A stretch of DNA of 53,040 bases from Wenxinia marina DSM 24838 (lineage in GTDB: Bacteria > Pseudomonadota > Alphaproteobacteria > Rhodobacterales > Rhodobacteraceae): the NCBI RefSeq assembly GCF_000379485.1, contig NZ_KB902293.1:1-53040 (forward strand), read 5' to 3'. This document shows, piece after piece, positions 43,547-52,837 of the stretch. Position 1 is the stretch's first letter, and the number at the start of each line of letters is the position of its first letter. A program made the position numbers and the translations under genes. The notes beneath the pieces are model-generated. The model did not search any database. It was not told the DNA's origin and saw only the letters and a program-made list of their open reading frames with translations.

Positions 43547-45376
43547 ATGCCGCACTACCGCTCCCGCACCACCACGCATGGACGCAACATGGCCGGGGCC
43601 CGGGGCCTCTGGCGCGCGACCGGCATGAAGGACGGCGACTTCGGCAAGCCGATCATCGCCATCGTCAACTCCTTCACCCAGTTCGTCCCCGGCCACGTCC
43701 ACCTCAAGGACCTCGGCCAGATGGTCGCCCGCGAGGTCGAGAAGGCCGGCGGCGTGGCGAAGGAGTTCAACACCATCGCCGTCGACGACGGCATCGCGAT
43801 GGGCCACGACGGGATGCTGTACTCGCTGCCCAGCCGCGAGATCATCGCCGACAGCGTGGAATACATGGTGAACGCGCACTGCGCCGACGCGATGGTCTGC
43901 ATCTCGAATTGCGACAAGATCACCCCCGGCATGCTGAATGCGGCGATGCGGCTGAACATCCCGGTCGTGTTCGTCAGCGGCGGGCCGATGGAGGCGGGCA
44001 AGGTCGTCCTCAAGGGCAAGGAGCAGGCGCTCGACCTCGTGGACGCGATGGTCGCGGCCGCCGACGACAGCTACACCGACGAGGAAGTGCAGAGCATCGA
44101 GGCCGCCGCCTGCCCCACCTGCGGCTCGTGCTCGGGCATGTTCACCGCGAACTCGATGAACTGCCTGACCGAGGCGCTTGGCCTGTCCCTGCCCGGCAAC
44201 GGCTCCACCCTCGCCACCCACGCCGACCGGCAGCGCCTGTTCGTGGAGGCGGGGCACCTGATCGTCGACCTCGCCCGCCGCTACTACGAGGGCGAGGACG
44301 CCTCGGTCCTGCCGCGCAACATCGCGACCTTCGCCGCGTTCGAGAACGCGATGAGCCTCGACATCGCGATGGGCGGGTCGACCAACACGGTGCTGCACCT
44401 GCTGGCCGCCGCACACGAGGGCGGCGTCGACTTCACGATGGCCGACATCGACCGCCTGTCCCGCAAGGTGCCCTGCCTGTGCAAGGTCGCGCCGGCCAAG
44501 TCCGACGTGCACATGGAGGACGTCCACCGCGCCGGCGGCATCATGGCGATCCTGGGCGAGCTGGACCGCGCCGGCCTCCTCGACACGTCGGTCGGGTCGG
44601 TCCACGCCGAAAGCCTCGCCGCCGCGCTCGACCGCTGGGACGTGTCGCGCACCAACAGCGACAGCGTGCGCGACTTCTTCATGGCCGCGCCGGGCGGCGT
44701 GCCGACGCAGACCGCGTTCAGTCAGTCGCGCCGCTACACCGAGCTGGATCTCGACCGGGCGAAGGGCGTGATCCGCGACCGCGACCACGCCTTCAGCCAG
44801 GATGGCGGCCTCGCCGTGCTCTACGGCAACCTCGCCGAGGACGGCTGCATCGTGAAGACGGCCGGCGTCGACGAGTCGATCCTGACCTTCACCGGCACTG
44901 CCCGCGTGTTCGAGAGCCAGGACGATGCCGTCAGCGGCATCCTCACCGGCAAGGTGAAAGAGGGCGAGGTCGTCCTCATCCGCTACGAGGGGCCGCGCGG
45001 CGGGCCGGGGATGCAGGAGATGCTGTATCCGACCAGCTACTTGAAATCGAAGGGGCTGGGGAAAGCCTGCGCCCTCGTCACCGACGGCCGCTTCTCGGGC
45101 GGCTCGTCGGGCCTGTCGATCGGCCACGTCTCGCCCGAGGCGGCCGAGGGCGGGCTGATCGGCCTCGTCGAGACCGGGGACGTGATCGAGATCGACATCC
45201 CGGCCCGGACCATCCACCTCGCCGTGGACGACGCGACGCTGGCCGCGCGGCGGGCGGCGCAGGAGGAGGCGGGCTGGCAGCCGGCGCAGCCGCGCAAGCG
45301 CAAGGTGACGGCGGCGCTGCGGGCCTATGCGGCGCTGACGACCAGCGCCGCGCGGGGCGCGGTCCGCGACATCTGA
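43547..45376 (+). CDS. ilvD: Dihydroxy-acid dehydratase
   Basis: The 609-residue iron-sulfur enzyme makes 2-oxoisovalerate and 2-oxo-3-methylvalerate in valine and isoleucine synthesis. Cluster-binding and signature motifs are [11 protein letters not shown] and [19 protein letters not shown]; the C-terminal [21 protein letters not shown] is the second family signature. Length matches the long IlvD form. ATG at 43547 follows AGGAGG. It is monocistronic. Confidence 0.97.
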   Translation: MPHYRSRTTTHGRNMAGARGLWRATGMKDGDFGKPIIAIVNSFTQFVPGHVHLKDLGQMVAREVEKAGGVAKEFNTIAVDDGIAMGHDGMLYSLPSREIIADSVEYMVNAHCADAMVCISNCDKITPGMLNAAMRLNIPVVFVSGGPMEAGKVVLKGKEQALDLVDAMVAAADDSYTDEEVQSIEAAACPTCGSCSGMFTANSMNCLTEALGLSLPGNGSTLATHADRQRLFVEAGHLIVDLARRYYEGEDASVLPRNIATFAAFENAMSLDIAMGGSTNTVLHLLAAAHEGGVDFTMADIDRLSRKVPCLCKVAPAKSDVHMEDVHRAGGIMAILGELDRAGLLDTSVGSVHAESLAAALDRWDVSRTNSDSVRDFFMAAPGGVPTQTAFSQSRRYTELDLDRAKGVIRDRDHAFSQDGGLAVLYGNLAEDGCIVKTAGVDESILTFTGTARVFESQDDAVSGILTGKVKEGEVVLIRYEGPRGGPGMQEMLYPTSYLKSKGLGKACALVTDGRFSGGSSGLSIGHVSPEAAEGGLIGLVETGDVIEIDIPARTIHLAVDDATLAARRAAQEEAGWQPAQPRKRKVTAALRAYAALTTSAARGAVRDI

Positions 45377-45489
45377 GCCCGCGCCGCGGCGTGGCGCTTG
45401 GGTCGCGCTGACGGGGACTCGGCCGGGCGCGCGCTTGGCAGGGGCGCCCGGCGTCGGCAGAGTGACCGCGGGCAGGGATGGAGACGGGC

Positions 45490-45825
45490 ATGAAACGGAC
45501 CTTCGCAGCGCTGGCGGCACTCGCAGTGGCCCCCGGACTGGCGGCGGCGCAGGTCGCGGACGGGCTCTACGAGATCGGCCAGTGCGCTGGCGTGTCGGAC
45601 GCGCAGGCACGGCTGTCCGGGTCGGTCATCGAGTTCTGGGAATCGCGCTGCGACCTGACGGTCCCGGTCAACGTCCGCGACATGGGCGGCGCGACGCTCT
45701 ACGACGCGGTCTGCACCGGCGAGGGACAGGAGTGGAGCCGGCGGATGCTGCTGATGCAGGGCCCGGACGGCCGCCTCGTCGTCGTGCAGGCCGGCTTCGC
45801 CACGACCTACCAGCGCTGCGACTGA
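45490..45825 (+). CDS. Small secreted protein of unknown function
   Basis: The 111-residue protein has a signal peptide (MKRTFAALAALAVAPGLAAA before QVADG) and four cysteines in the mature part (GQCAGV, SRCDLT, AVCTGE, QRCD), likely two disulfides. No domain is recognised. ATG 45490 follows GGAG at 8 bp and starts the signal peptide; an in-frame ATG at 45478 is an alternative. Its stop abuts the convergent LacI gene stop in TGATCA. Confidence 0.78.
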   Translation: MKRTFAALAALAVAPGLAAAQVADGLYEIGQCAGVSDAQARLSGSVIEFWESRCDLTVPVNVRDMGGATLYDAVCTGEGQEWSRRMLLMQGPDGRLVVVQAGFATTYQRCD

Positions 45826-46848
45826 TCAGCGGCGGCGCAGCGTCTCGCCTTCGTCCAGCTTGGGCGTCAGCTCCACCATCCGCTCGTGGGGGGCGTCAGG
45901 ATCGGCGTGGCGGCCCGCGACGATCTCGGCCGCCTTGGCGCCGATCTCGCGCCGGCAGGCGTCCATCGTGGCGAGACGCATGGGCAGCCCGTCCAGCAGT
46001 TCCACCCCGTTGAACCCGGCGAGGCCCATCCGGGCCGGCACCTCGATCCCCTGCGCCTGCAGCTCCAGAAGGCCGCCGGCGCCGATCATGTCGTTGGAGT
46101 AGTACAGGAAATCGAGGTCGGGCGTGCGCTGCAGCATCGCCCGCGTCAACTCCCGCCCCTTCGCCAGCGCCGAGCCGCCCGAGTAGAATTCCTGGTCCGC
46201 GATCTCGATCCCGGCCTTGCCGAGCGTGCGGGTGAAGCCCTCGAACCGCTTCCGCGCGCGGTGGTCGAGCGGCATCTTGGTGCCGAGAAAGCCGATCCGG
46301 CGGTAGCCCTCGGCGATGATCGCCTCGGCCATGAAGCGGCCGGCGCGGCGGTGGCTGATGCCGACGCAGGCGTCCACCGGCTCGCCGTCGGTGTCCATGA
46401 TCTCGACCACCGGGCAGCCGGCGCTGCGCAGCATGGCGCGGACCGCGTCGCTGTGCTCGATGCCGGCGATGATGACGCCGGACGGCCGCCAGGACAGCAG
46501 CTCGTAGACGACCTTCTCCTCCTTCTCGGGGAGGTAGTCGGTGACGCCGACGACCGGCTGCAGCTCGGTCCCCGCCAGCACCTCGGACACGCCGGCCAGC
46601 ACTTCGGGAAAGACCATGTTGCGCAGCGACGGGACGATGACGCCGACGAGGTTCACCCGGCTGGAGGCGAGAGAGCCGGCGATCCGGTTCGGCACGTAGC
46701 CGAGGCGCTTGGCCGCCTCCTGCACCTTCTCGCGGGTGGCGGGACTGACATCGCCCATACCGCGCAGCACCCGGCTCACCGTCATCTCGCTGACGCCCGA
46801 TGCCTCGGAGACGTCGCGCAGGGTCAGGGGACGGCGGGGCGGAGGCAC
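45826..46848 (-). CDS. LacI-family transcriptional repressor
   Basis: The 340-residue regulator has an N-terminal HTH (LRDVSEASGVSEMTVSRVLRG) and hinge helix, followed by a periplasmic-binding-protein-like sensor domain (VGVIVPSLRNMVFPEVLAG). It is close in pattern to GntR-type repressors of gluconate use. No sugar operon is next to it, so its targets lie elsewhere. ATG 46848. Confidence 0.88.
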   Translation of the reverse strand: MPPPRRPLTLRDVSEASGVSEMTVSRVLRGMGDVSPATREKVQEAAKRLGYVPNRIAGSLASSRVNLVGVIVPSLRNMVFPEVLAGVSEVLAGTELQPVVGVTDYLPEKEEKVVYELLSWRPSGVIIAGIEHSDAVRAMLRSAGCPVVEIMDTDGEPVDACVGISHRRAGRFMAEAIIAEGYRRIGFLGTKMPLDHRARKRFEGFTRTLGKAGIEIADQEFYSGGSALAKGRELTRAMLQRTPDLDFLYYSNDMIGAGGLLELQAQGIEVPARMGLAGFNGVELLDGLPMRLATMDACRREIGAKAAEIVAGRHADPDAPHERMVELTPKLDEGETLRRR

Positions 46849-46955
46849 GGGCGATCTCGGTCCGAAATTTCGTTCCGCCCCGGCTTACCGCCTCGCCCCG
46901 CGCTTGTCCAAGACGTTGACGGACCGTCGCCGGGCGGGCATTGAAGGGTCCGGTC

Positions 46956-47032
46956 GGTCCCGTGGCTCAACTGGATAGAGCAGCCCCCTCCTAAGGGGCA
47001 GGTTGCAGGTTCGAATCCTGCCGGGATCACCA
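46956..47032 (+). tRNA. tRNA-Arg (anticodon CCT)
   Basis: A 77-nt cloverleaf: acceptor GGTCCCG with CGGGATC (one G-T pair), D-arm GCTC...GAGC, anticodon stem GCCCC/GGGGC with loop CTCCTAA giving CCT, T-arm GCAGG TTCGAAT CCTGC, discriminator A and encoded CCA. It marks the left border of the accessory region that follows; tRNA-Arg genes are frequent island sites. Confidence 0.97.
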
Positions 47033-47165
47033 TTCTCCCCCACAACCGACATGTCAGAAAAAGGAGATGCATGCGCAGCGCGCAGCAATAGCGTGCGCAA
47101 GGCCTGTCAAGCAGCATCTTCGTCAATTCAGCCGCCAGTGGCGAAGGCCAAAGAATCTCCTTGTT

Positions 47166-49016
47166 TTACTGCTTCTTCGTCTCGTTCGCGCGAAACCTTG
47201 CGACCGCTCGGTCGACGGACGCCCGCGCATAGACCCGCTCGACGGCACCGCTACTTGTGCTCACCGCCTCAACACCCTGCGCCGTGAAGATCGACGCCAG
47301 CCGTCGCCAGTTCAGTCCGGTGGCCTCGCCCGCCGTCTGGAGGCTGTAGAACCGGCGGTGGAAGCTGTCGGCATCGGTCGGGAGGATCCTGATGTGAACC
47401 CGCCCGGTCCTGGGGTCCACGACATCGGACGCGGTCATCAGACCCTCGTCGATCATCGACTGAATAGCCCCTGCGCCTCTCACGCCGATGCTCGTCCCGA
47501 ATGCGGATGGGGACAAACCGGCGTGCTGCGGCGGCCTGAACCTCTCCTCAACGGCGGCGGCCAGGACTCGGAGCGCCCCGTAGCCGTTGGCCCCTTCCGC
47601 CAGACCCGCGACAAGCTGCCCCCGCTCGATCAGTCGGAACAGGTCCGAAAGCGGCGCACGATATCTCGCGGCGGCATCCTGCGGGTGGAGCCACCCGGCG
47701 ACGTCGGCCTTCAGCGGGCGTGCCGCTGCTGCAAGCCGCGAGACGATGGCGAGACCATCCTGCACCGCCCACGCCCGGCGTATATTCGCAGCCTCGATCC
47801 TCGGTCGGATGAGGCCCTCATCGACGAGCGCATCGAACTGGGTCTCGGACGCCCCCATCGCTTCCCGCACCTGAGCGAGGTGAACGAGCTCGGAGATCAT
47901 GGGGGTCATGCGATCCAGCTTCTCCGCTGGAAAGACGATCGTCGCGTCCGATTGATCACTGTCGCCAGGAATCACCCCCTGGGCTACGAGCAGCCTTCGG
48001 AGCGTCCCCTCGTCCTCCCCTGTTTCCTCCGCTGCCGACGCCAGAGAGTGGAGCCGGCGGCGCTCGACAACCCGACCCAGGACCATTTCTCCGGCGGCCA
48101 CCGGCCAAGTCCGCAGCACCTTCTCGCGCACGATGTCGCGGAAGAAATCGAACCCGTCGTCCGTGTTCAGTCCTGTCCTGAGGCCAGCATACAGGGGACC
48201 GAGCACCGTGGATCTCCGGTCGGAAAGCTGACGGCTGGCCAGCAGATCGTCGAGGAAATCTTCGAAGGCATTCTTGCCATCTGACAGCAGCGCGAACCCA
48301 GCCGAATACGCGTCATGTATCGACCGGGCATCCTCCGCCACTGCGTCGCCGCCCTGTCCGAGCCGAAGTCCGACGAGGTAACACATAGTCGCTGCCACGT
48401 TGATCGGATGCCCGCCAAGGCTGCTGTCATCCTCTCCCGACGCCAGGCTCGTGTCGAGCCACCGGTCATACGGTGTCGGCTCGAGTTCCGCTTGCTGGAT
48501 TGAACGCTGACTGATTTCATCTGCGAGCTCGGCGAGCCGAGCCTGAATGTCGTAACGGTGTCTTGGCCTCCTCTCCGTCCAGAGCGGCGCCAAGGCACGC
48601 TCATGGTGCAGGCAAACAAGGGTGTGTCGCAGGAGCCATGCTCCGGACATCGCCATAAAGCCGAGCGGGTCACGGTGGAGTGACGCTTCATGCAAGCATT
48701 GCGGACAACCGCGGACGACGGGGCTCCGGATGGCGCGCGACACCAGCGTGTCGCCCCGATACATCATCCTGACCCCTGCCAGGGGTCGCCCAGTCCACGA
48801 AACGAGCTCAGCACCTGCTTCAGCGTCGAGACCGGCAAGCTGCATGAGCTGATCCATAACCCCTTCGTCGAGGGCCAGCATCTTGTTCAGCGGCAGTGCC
48901 AGGTCATGCGAAAACTCCGCGAGGTTAACGCCATTCACCGCGGCCAGGCGGCCAGCGAAGGAGAAGGCCGTCTCTCGGTCGATGGGTTCGACGCTCAGGG
49001 TCAGGCGAGTTCGGAT
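47166..49016 (-). CDS. TniQ/TnsD-like target-selection protein, long form, apparent ATC start
   Basis: The N-terminus (TRLTLSVEPIDRETAFSFAGRLAAVNG) and two zinc-finger halves (RGCPQCLHEAS and LVCLHHERALAP) are the TniQ signature. TniQ and TnsD direct Tn5053/Tn7-type and CRISPR-associated transposons to their targets. At about 616 residues it is longer than TniQ (about 400) or TnsD (about 500), and the last 350 residues carry several HTH-like stretches. The only strong Shine-Dalgarno, AAGGAGG, is 7 bp before an ATC codon (49014-49016), implying a non-standard start; no ATG, GTG or TTG is well placed. No transposase genes of this system are in the window. Its 3' end is 134 bp from tRNA-Arg. Confidence 0.8.
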   Translation of the reverse strand: MRTRLTLSVEPIDRETAFSFAGRLAAVNGVNLAEFSHDLALPLNKMLALDEGVMDQLMQLAGLDAEAGAELVSWTGRPLAGVRMMYRGDTLVSRAIRSPVVRGCPQCLHEASLHRDPLGFMAMSGAWLLRHTLVCLHHERALAPLWTERRPRHRYDIQARLAELADEISQRSIQQAELEPTPYDRWLDTSLASGEDDSSLGGHPINVAATMCYLVGLRLGQGGDAVAEDARSIHDAYSAGFALLSDGKNAFEDFLDDLLASRQLSDRRSTVLGPLYAGLRTGLNTDDGFDFFRDIVREKVLRTWPVAAGEMVLGRVVERRRLHSLASAAEETGEDEGTLRRLLVAQGVIPGDSDQSDATIVFPAEKLDRMTPMISELVHLAQVREAMGASETQFDALVDEGLIRPRIEAANIRRAWAVQDGLAIVSRLAAAARPLKADVAGWLHPQDAAARYRAPLSDLFRLIERGQLVAGLAEGANGYGALRVLAAAVEERFRPPQHAGLSPSAFGTSIGVRGAGAIQSMIDEGLMTASDVVDPRTGRVHIRILPTDADSFHRRFYSLQTAGEATGLNWRRLASIFTAQGVEAVSTSSGAVERVYARASVDRAVARFRANETKKQ

Positions 49017-49081
49017 GTGAGAGCCTCCTTGTAGTGGGGCGAGACTACCCGTGCGAGAGGAGACTTCTACCCGCGCTGAGA

Positions 49082-49305
49082 CGGGAAAGCTGACCTTCGC
49101 TGTGGCCAGAGCGAAGATCGCTGAAGGGCGGGGAGCTGTCGTTCGCTGCGCCCGCGAGCCAATGTCGCGGAAGGGCGGAGAGCGGACGATCGCTGCGTCA
49201 GCGACCAACGTCCAGGAAGGGCGGGAAGCAGCCGTTCACTGCACTGAGCGCCGAAGTCGTAGAAGGGCGGGAAGCGGTCCTTCGCTGCACCAAGCAGTAA
49301 GGACC
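49082..49305 (+). repeat. Five 46-47 bp tandem repeats upstream of tniQ
   Basis: The conserved part, about AGGGCGGGAAGCGGNCNTTCGCTGC, recurs with anchor AGC(T/A/G)G at 49088, 49134, 49181, 49227 and 49273, a period of 46, 47, 46 and 46 bp. The other half of each unit is less conserved (CGACC, CCAAT, AAGTCG variants). The first unit is the most divergent. The array ends about 65 bp before the tniQ start. Possible roles are protein-binding sites (for example transposase end sites) or an expanded intergenic repeat. Confidence 0.8.
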
Positions 49306-49515
49306 GCTCCGGAACCGCTGCAGCCCCGCTGCTTATCGGAGCGCCGAACGTTCGAGATCACAGACAGACAGGCAGACAGACAACACATCTCGGCCAAGCT
49401 TTTCAGCGCCGCGTGATCAGGTTAGAGAGTCATGAACCGAACGATACGGCGGGCTAGAGCTCGGCTTATTTGTAGCCGGTGCCGTCGACCTGCCCGGGGA
49501 TGAAGGGCGCAGTTA
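49306..49515. other. Non-coding spacer between repeat array and ATPase gene
   Basis: It contains a short (CAGA)-type simple repeat at 49361-49384 and AT-richer sequence. The divergent genes tniQ and the ATPase must draw promoters from here or the repeat array. No clear gene or terminal inverted repeat is seen. Confidence 0.45.
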
Positions 49516-51351
49516 TTGCACATCGAGCGCATCCAAATTGAGGAAGGATTTCTCAACGGCTTCGACGTGTCGCCGAAGGTTGGGCTCAACGTCATCATCG
49601 GCGCGCGCGGCACGGGTAAGACCTCGCTGATCGAGCTCATCCGCTTTTGTCTGAATGTCGATGGCTATACCCCGGAGACCGGCCGCCGCAGCCACGAACA
49701 CGCGCTCTCCGTGCTGGGTTCGGGTCAGATCACGCTGACGCTGGTCGATGGAGATCGACGCATCGTGGTTTCGCGATCGGCGAACTAAGCGACCCCCCGC
49801 ACGTCCGGAGCGTTCCTGCCGCCGATTATCCTGTCGCAGACAGAAATCGAGACAGTGGGACTTCAGCCCGGCGGTCGACTCCGGTTGCTGGACGGGTTTC
49901 TCGGCGATCAGCGCTCGATCGCCGCAGCGGAAGCGGATGCGATTGCAACGGTTCGCTCAGTGACCGCGGAAGCGGACGCGATGCGCAAGGATATCGAAAA
50001 GCTCAACGCCCAGCTTTCCGAGCTGCCCAGCATTGAAGATCAATTGGCGCAGCTCGCGCCGCATGAGCAACAGCTTGCGGCCTTGTCCGCTGTCGCTCAG
50101 GCCAAGGCTGAGCAACTGAACGCCCTCTCTGATACAATTTCGGTCAAGGGTGTCGCCTCGGCGGCGGTGCAGAGGTTCCGAGCAGCGGTGGCGAAATGGC
50201 GGGATGCGCTCGCCCCCGTCCAGGCGATGGCCGCAGCCGAGGTGTGGCCGGCCAATGCCGGAGCCGACGCCCTGGGCGACGTGCGGACCCGCGTCGCGAC
50301 GGCCCATCGGTACATTGCAGCCGCCCTTGAGGAACTTGCAGCTGTCGAGGCCACCACGGGGCAGATCGCATCGAGATTCGAGGCCGAGAAGATCGGCTAT
50401 GAGGATCAGGCGCGTGCGTTACGCCGTGACATAGAAGGGTTCCAGACCGGCGCGGGCGACATCGCGCGGCGCGGCCACGCACTCCGCGAGCGAAAGGCGC
50501 AATTGGAGTCGCTGCGCGGCGTCCTCTCGACCCGTATCGCAGCTATGCAGTCCGCGGCGGCTCGGCGTTCGGCGGCATTGGACGTTTTGGAAGCGGCCCG
50601 GACGCAACGGTACGAAGCGCGCGCCCAGGCAGCGAACCGGCTAAACCAGGTGCTGGGGCCGCGCATCCGCGTCGCGATCATGCGCGGTGGTCTAACCAAC
50701 GCATTCGCGGCGACGCTGACCGATGCGCTGCGCGGGAGCGGCCTGCGCTACAATGACATGGTCGGCACCCTAGCGCAGCGGATAAGCCCTCGCGAACTGC
50801 TCGAGGCGGTCGAAAATGACGATTACGACCTCGTCGCCACGCGCGGGTCGCTGTCGCTGGATCGTGCCGCCAAGACCGTGCTGGCGCTTAAGGAGGCCGA
50901 TCTCGGCTCGATCGCGACGGTGCCGGTCGAGGACTATGTCACTTTCTCACTGTTGGATGGCGCGGACCACAAGGACATCGCCGATCTCTCGACAGGGCAA
51001 CGCTGCACCGTGATCCTGCCGCTGGTTCTGCGACACGTCGACCGGCTGCTAATTGTCGATCAACCGGAAGACCATATCGACAATGCATTCATTGCCGATA
51101 CTCTGATCAAGGCCATCCTCGCGCGCCCAGCCAATGGCCAGCTTATCTTCTCGACCCACAACGCCAACATCCCCGTGCTCGGCAACGCGGACTTCGTTGT
51201 GCAACTAGAGTCGGATGGTCGCCGTGGTTTCCCTTTGGTCGCCGCGCCGCTGTCGTCGGCCAACGTGGTTCAGGCTATCAGCTCAGTCATGGAGGGAGGC
51301 GCAGAAGCTTTCCGGCGCCGCGCTGCCTTCTATGCGCAGCCACGCCTATGA
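49516..51351 (+). pseudogene. SMC/RecF-like ABC ATPase, interrupted by one in-frame TAA
   Basis: The frame encodes 611 codons of a chromosomal ABC-type ATPase: Walker A GARGTGKT at 29-36, Q-loop-like PPIILSQTE at about 107, a central coiled coil (about 145-400, with repeated Ala/Gln/Glu heptads), the signature LSTGQ near 493 and Walker B LLIVDQPEDH near 513. The frame is open except TAA 49786-49788 at codon 91, exactly where a GAA would fit. The start is TTG 49516, as an in-frame TGA lies just upstream. Its stop overlaps the kinase ATG (ATGA). Such ATPases sense or act on DNA in several defence systems. If the stop is real, the protein lacks its Walker A half. Confidence 0.8.
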
Positions 51352-52238
51352 CGCGCGAGGAGGCTCTTGCCCAACTGGGCGCTTCTTCGGCGCATCTGCG
51401 CGGCCAAGCCGCCCGCGCGCTCGGAACGCTAGGGCGAAGCGGCGACCTGACCCGGTTGCGCAAAGCGCTTAAGGCTGAGACCGTCTCGCACGTCAACTAC
51501 GCTCTGCAGGACACGATCCGGCGGCTGGCGCACCAGCAACAGCCGGACCTGCTTACCGTTGACGATGCCGATGTGATCCCCGGGGAGGTCCGCCAGCAGA
51601 TCTATGGCCAAGCGGTCGAGTGGATTACGGGCTTCCTCCTGCACGAAATCGCTTCGTCGATCGGGCTGGTGCGGCTAGCGGGGAGGCGCGAACTCGGCGA
51701 GTTCTGGGACGACTCGGAGACTAAGCGCCACCTAGAGTCGGTCAATCGCGTGTTCGAGGCGATCGAGACGCTGAAGAATGCGGCAGCGGTGCCGAGGCCG
51801 GAGCAATTCGACCTCGCGGCCCTGATCGACGAGCTAATAAGCACCTATCCCCCTAAGACCACCGAGTGGATTTCCACGATCGGCGCGCGGCCATGCTTGA
51901 TCAGGGGCGACCCGTCGCTGATCCGAATGGTGTTGGTGAATGGTCTGCGCAATGCCGTCGAAGCCCAGGAGACGGCCGGCCGTGCGCCGCAGCCGCACGA
52001 CGTGACCGTAAGTTGGGGCGAGACCGACGTCGACTACTGGGTCTCCGTGCTCGACCATGGCGCAGGAATAAACGGCCCCGTCGAGACAGCGTTCGAGATT
52101 GGCAATTCGACCAAGAAGAATCACACCGGCTTTGGGCTCGCGATCGCACGACAGGCAGTCGAAACGATGATCGGTTCTCTTGTGCTTGAACCGGCGAAGG
52201 ACGGCGGCGCGCTCTATACCGCACGGTGGCGTAAATGA
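51348..52238 (+). CDS. HEAT-repeat histidine-kinase-like protein
   Basis: The 296-residue soluble protein begins with HEAT-like repeats (about 1-60: RGQAARALGTLGRSGDLTRLRKAL). A helical dimerisation region follows with a candidate phospho-accepting His99 in FLLHEIASS, then a GHKL ATPase domain: N box NGLRNAVEAQE near 198, G1 DHGAGI near 236, and G2 GFGLAIARQAVE near 261. All nucleotide-binding boxes are intact. No membrane segment or extracellular sensor is present, so it would sense a cytoplasmic signal, perhaps through the HEAT repeats and the adjacent ATPase. It is coupled to both neighbours by ATGA overlaps. Confidence 0.85.
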   Translation: MTREEALAQLGASSAHLRGQAARALGTLGRSGDLTRLRKALKAETVSHVNYALQDTIRRLAHQQQPDLLTVDDADVIPGEVRQQIYGQAVEWITGFLLHEIASSIGLVRLAGRRELGEFWDDSETKRHLESVNRVFEAIETLKNAAAVPRPEQFDLAALIDELISTYPPKTTEWISTIGARPCLIRGDPSLIRMVLVNGLRNAVEAQETAGRAPQPHDVTVSWGETDVDYWVSVLDHGAGINGPVETAFEIGNSTKKNHTGFGLAIARQAVETMIGSLVLEPAKDGGALYTARWRK

Positions 52239-52837
52239 CCGCCTTCGTTCTGATCGTCGAGGATGACGACGAATATGTCGTTGAGATCCTCAAGATTCTC
52301 GAGGGTCTCGGTGCCCCCTATAGGCCTGTTGTTGCGCAGACCCGTGATGAAGCGCGTGCGCGGCTCGATAGCGAATTCTTCGACTTCGCCATTCTCGACC
52401 TGAAGATTCCGACAAGCGAAAAGACGCTCGATCTTGATCCGGGGCATGGGAAGACGATATTCCACCACGCGCGTCGGGTTACGCCCGGCACAAAGCTGCT
52501 AGTTCTGACCTCCTCGCCGTCGGACGACTTCATCGCTGACCTTCTGACGCAGAAGCATGACGCCGACATCTGGGGCGAGGGCGCAAAGGTCGACACGGTC
52601 GAATTTCTGCGCAAAATCGACATCGACAGGGCCCCCGAGAGCATTGGCAAGGTACTCCACGCCATCCATGCGCTGGACGGGGTGGAGCTCGACCTGCGCG
52701 CGGTGAACCTCGATACCGGCGAGGATCGGCTGGTCCGCATCTTTGCCAAGCGTGCTCTGCCCCCTGAGAACTGGACAGCGCGAAGCTGGAGTTTTCGGCT
52801 ACGCTTCCCTGGCTGGGACAGGAGCGGAATCGGATGA
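52235..52837 (+). CDS. Receiver-domain protein, C-terminus replaced by IS3 insertion
   Basis: The N-terminal REC domain has the acidic cluster EDDD at 9-12, phospho-acceptor Asp55 in AILDLK, Thr92 in LVLTSS and a lysine near 118, so it could accept phosphate from the upstream kinase. After about residue 130 a small extra domain starts (ELDLRAVNLDTGEDRLVRIFAKRAL). At about residue 173 (position 52753) the sequence enters the IS3 left end, and the last 28 codons are IS DNA ending at TGA 52837. The original output domain is therefore lost or truncated. Confidence 0.82.
   Translation: MTAFVLIVEDDDEYVVEILKILEGLGAPYRPVVAQTRDEARARLDSEFFDFAILDLKIPTSEKTLDLDPGHGKTIFHHARRVTPGTKLLVLTSSPSDDFIADLLTQKHDADIWGEGAKVDTVEFLRKIDIDRAPESIGKVLHAIHALDGVELDLRAVNLDTGEDRLVRIFAKRALPPENWTARSWSFRLRFPGWDRSGIG

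Noticed and set aside
42292-45411. Plus-strand frame of about 1039 codons spanning the transglutaminase gene and ilvD
   Set aside because: It overlaps two well-supported genes in other frames and shows only low-complexity composition.
49082-49305. CRISPR array
   Set aside because: Repeats diverge from each other, the between-repeat parts are themselves related, and no cas gene is present; it is a tandem repeat.
49361-49384. CAGA simple repeat as a phase-variation tract
   Set aside because: It is imperfect, short and not within a coding frame or a recognisable promoter spacer.
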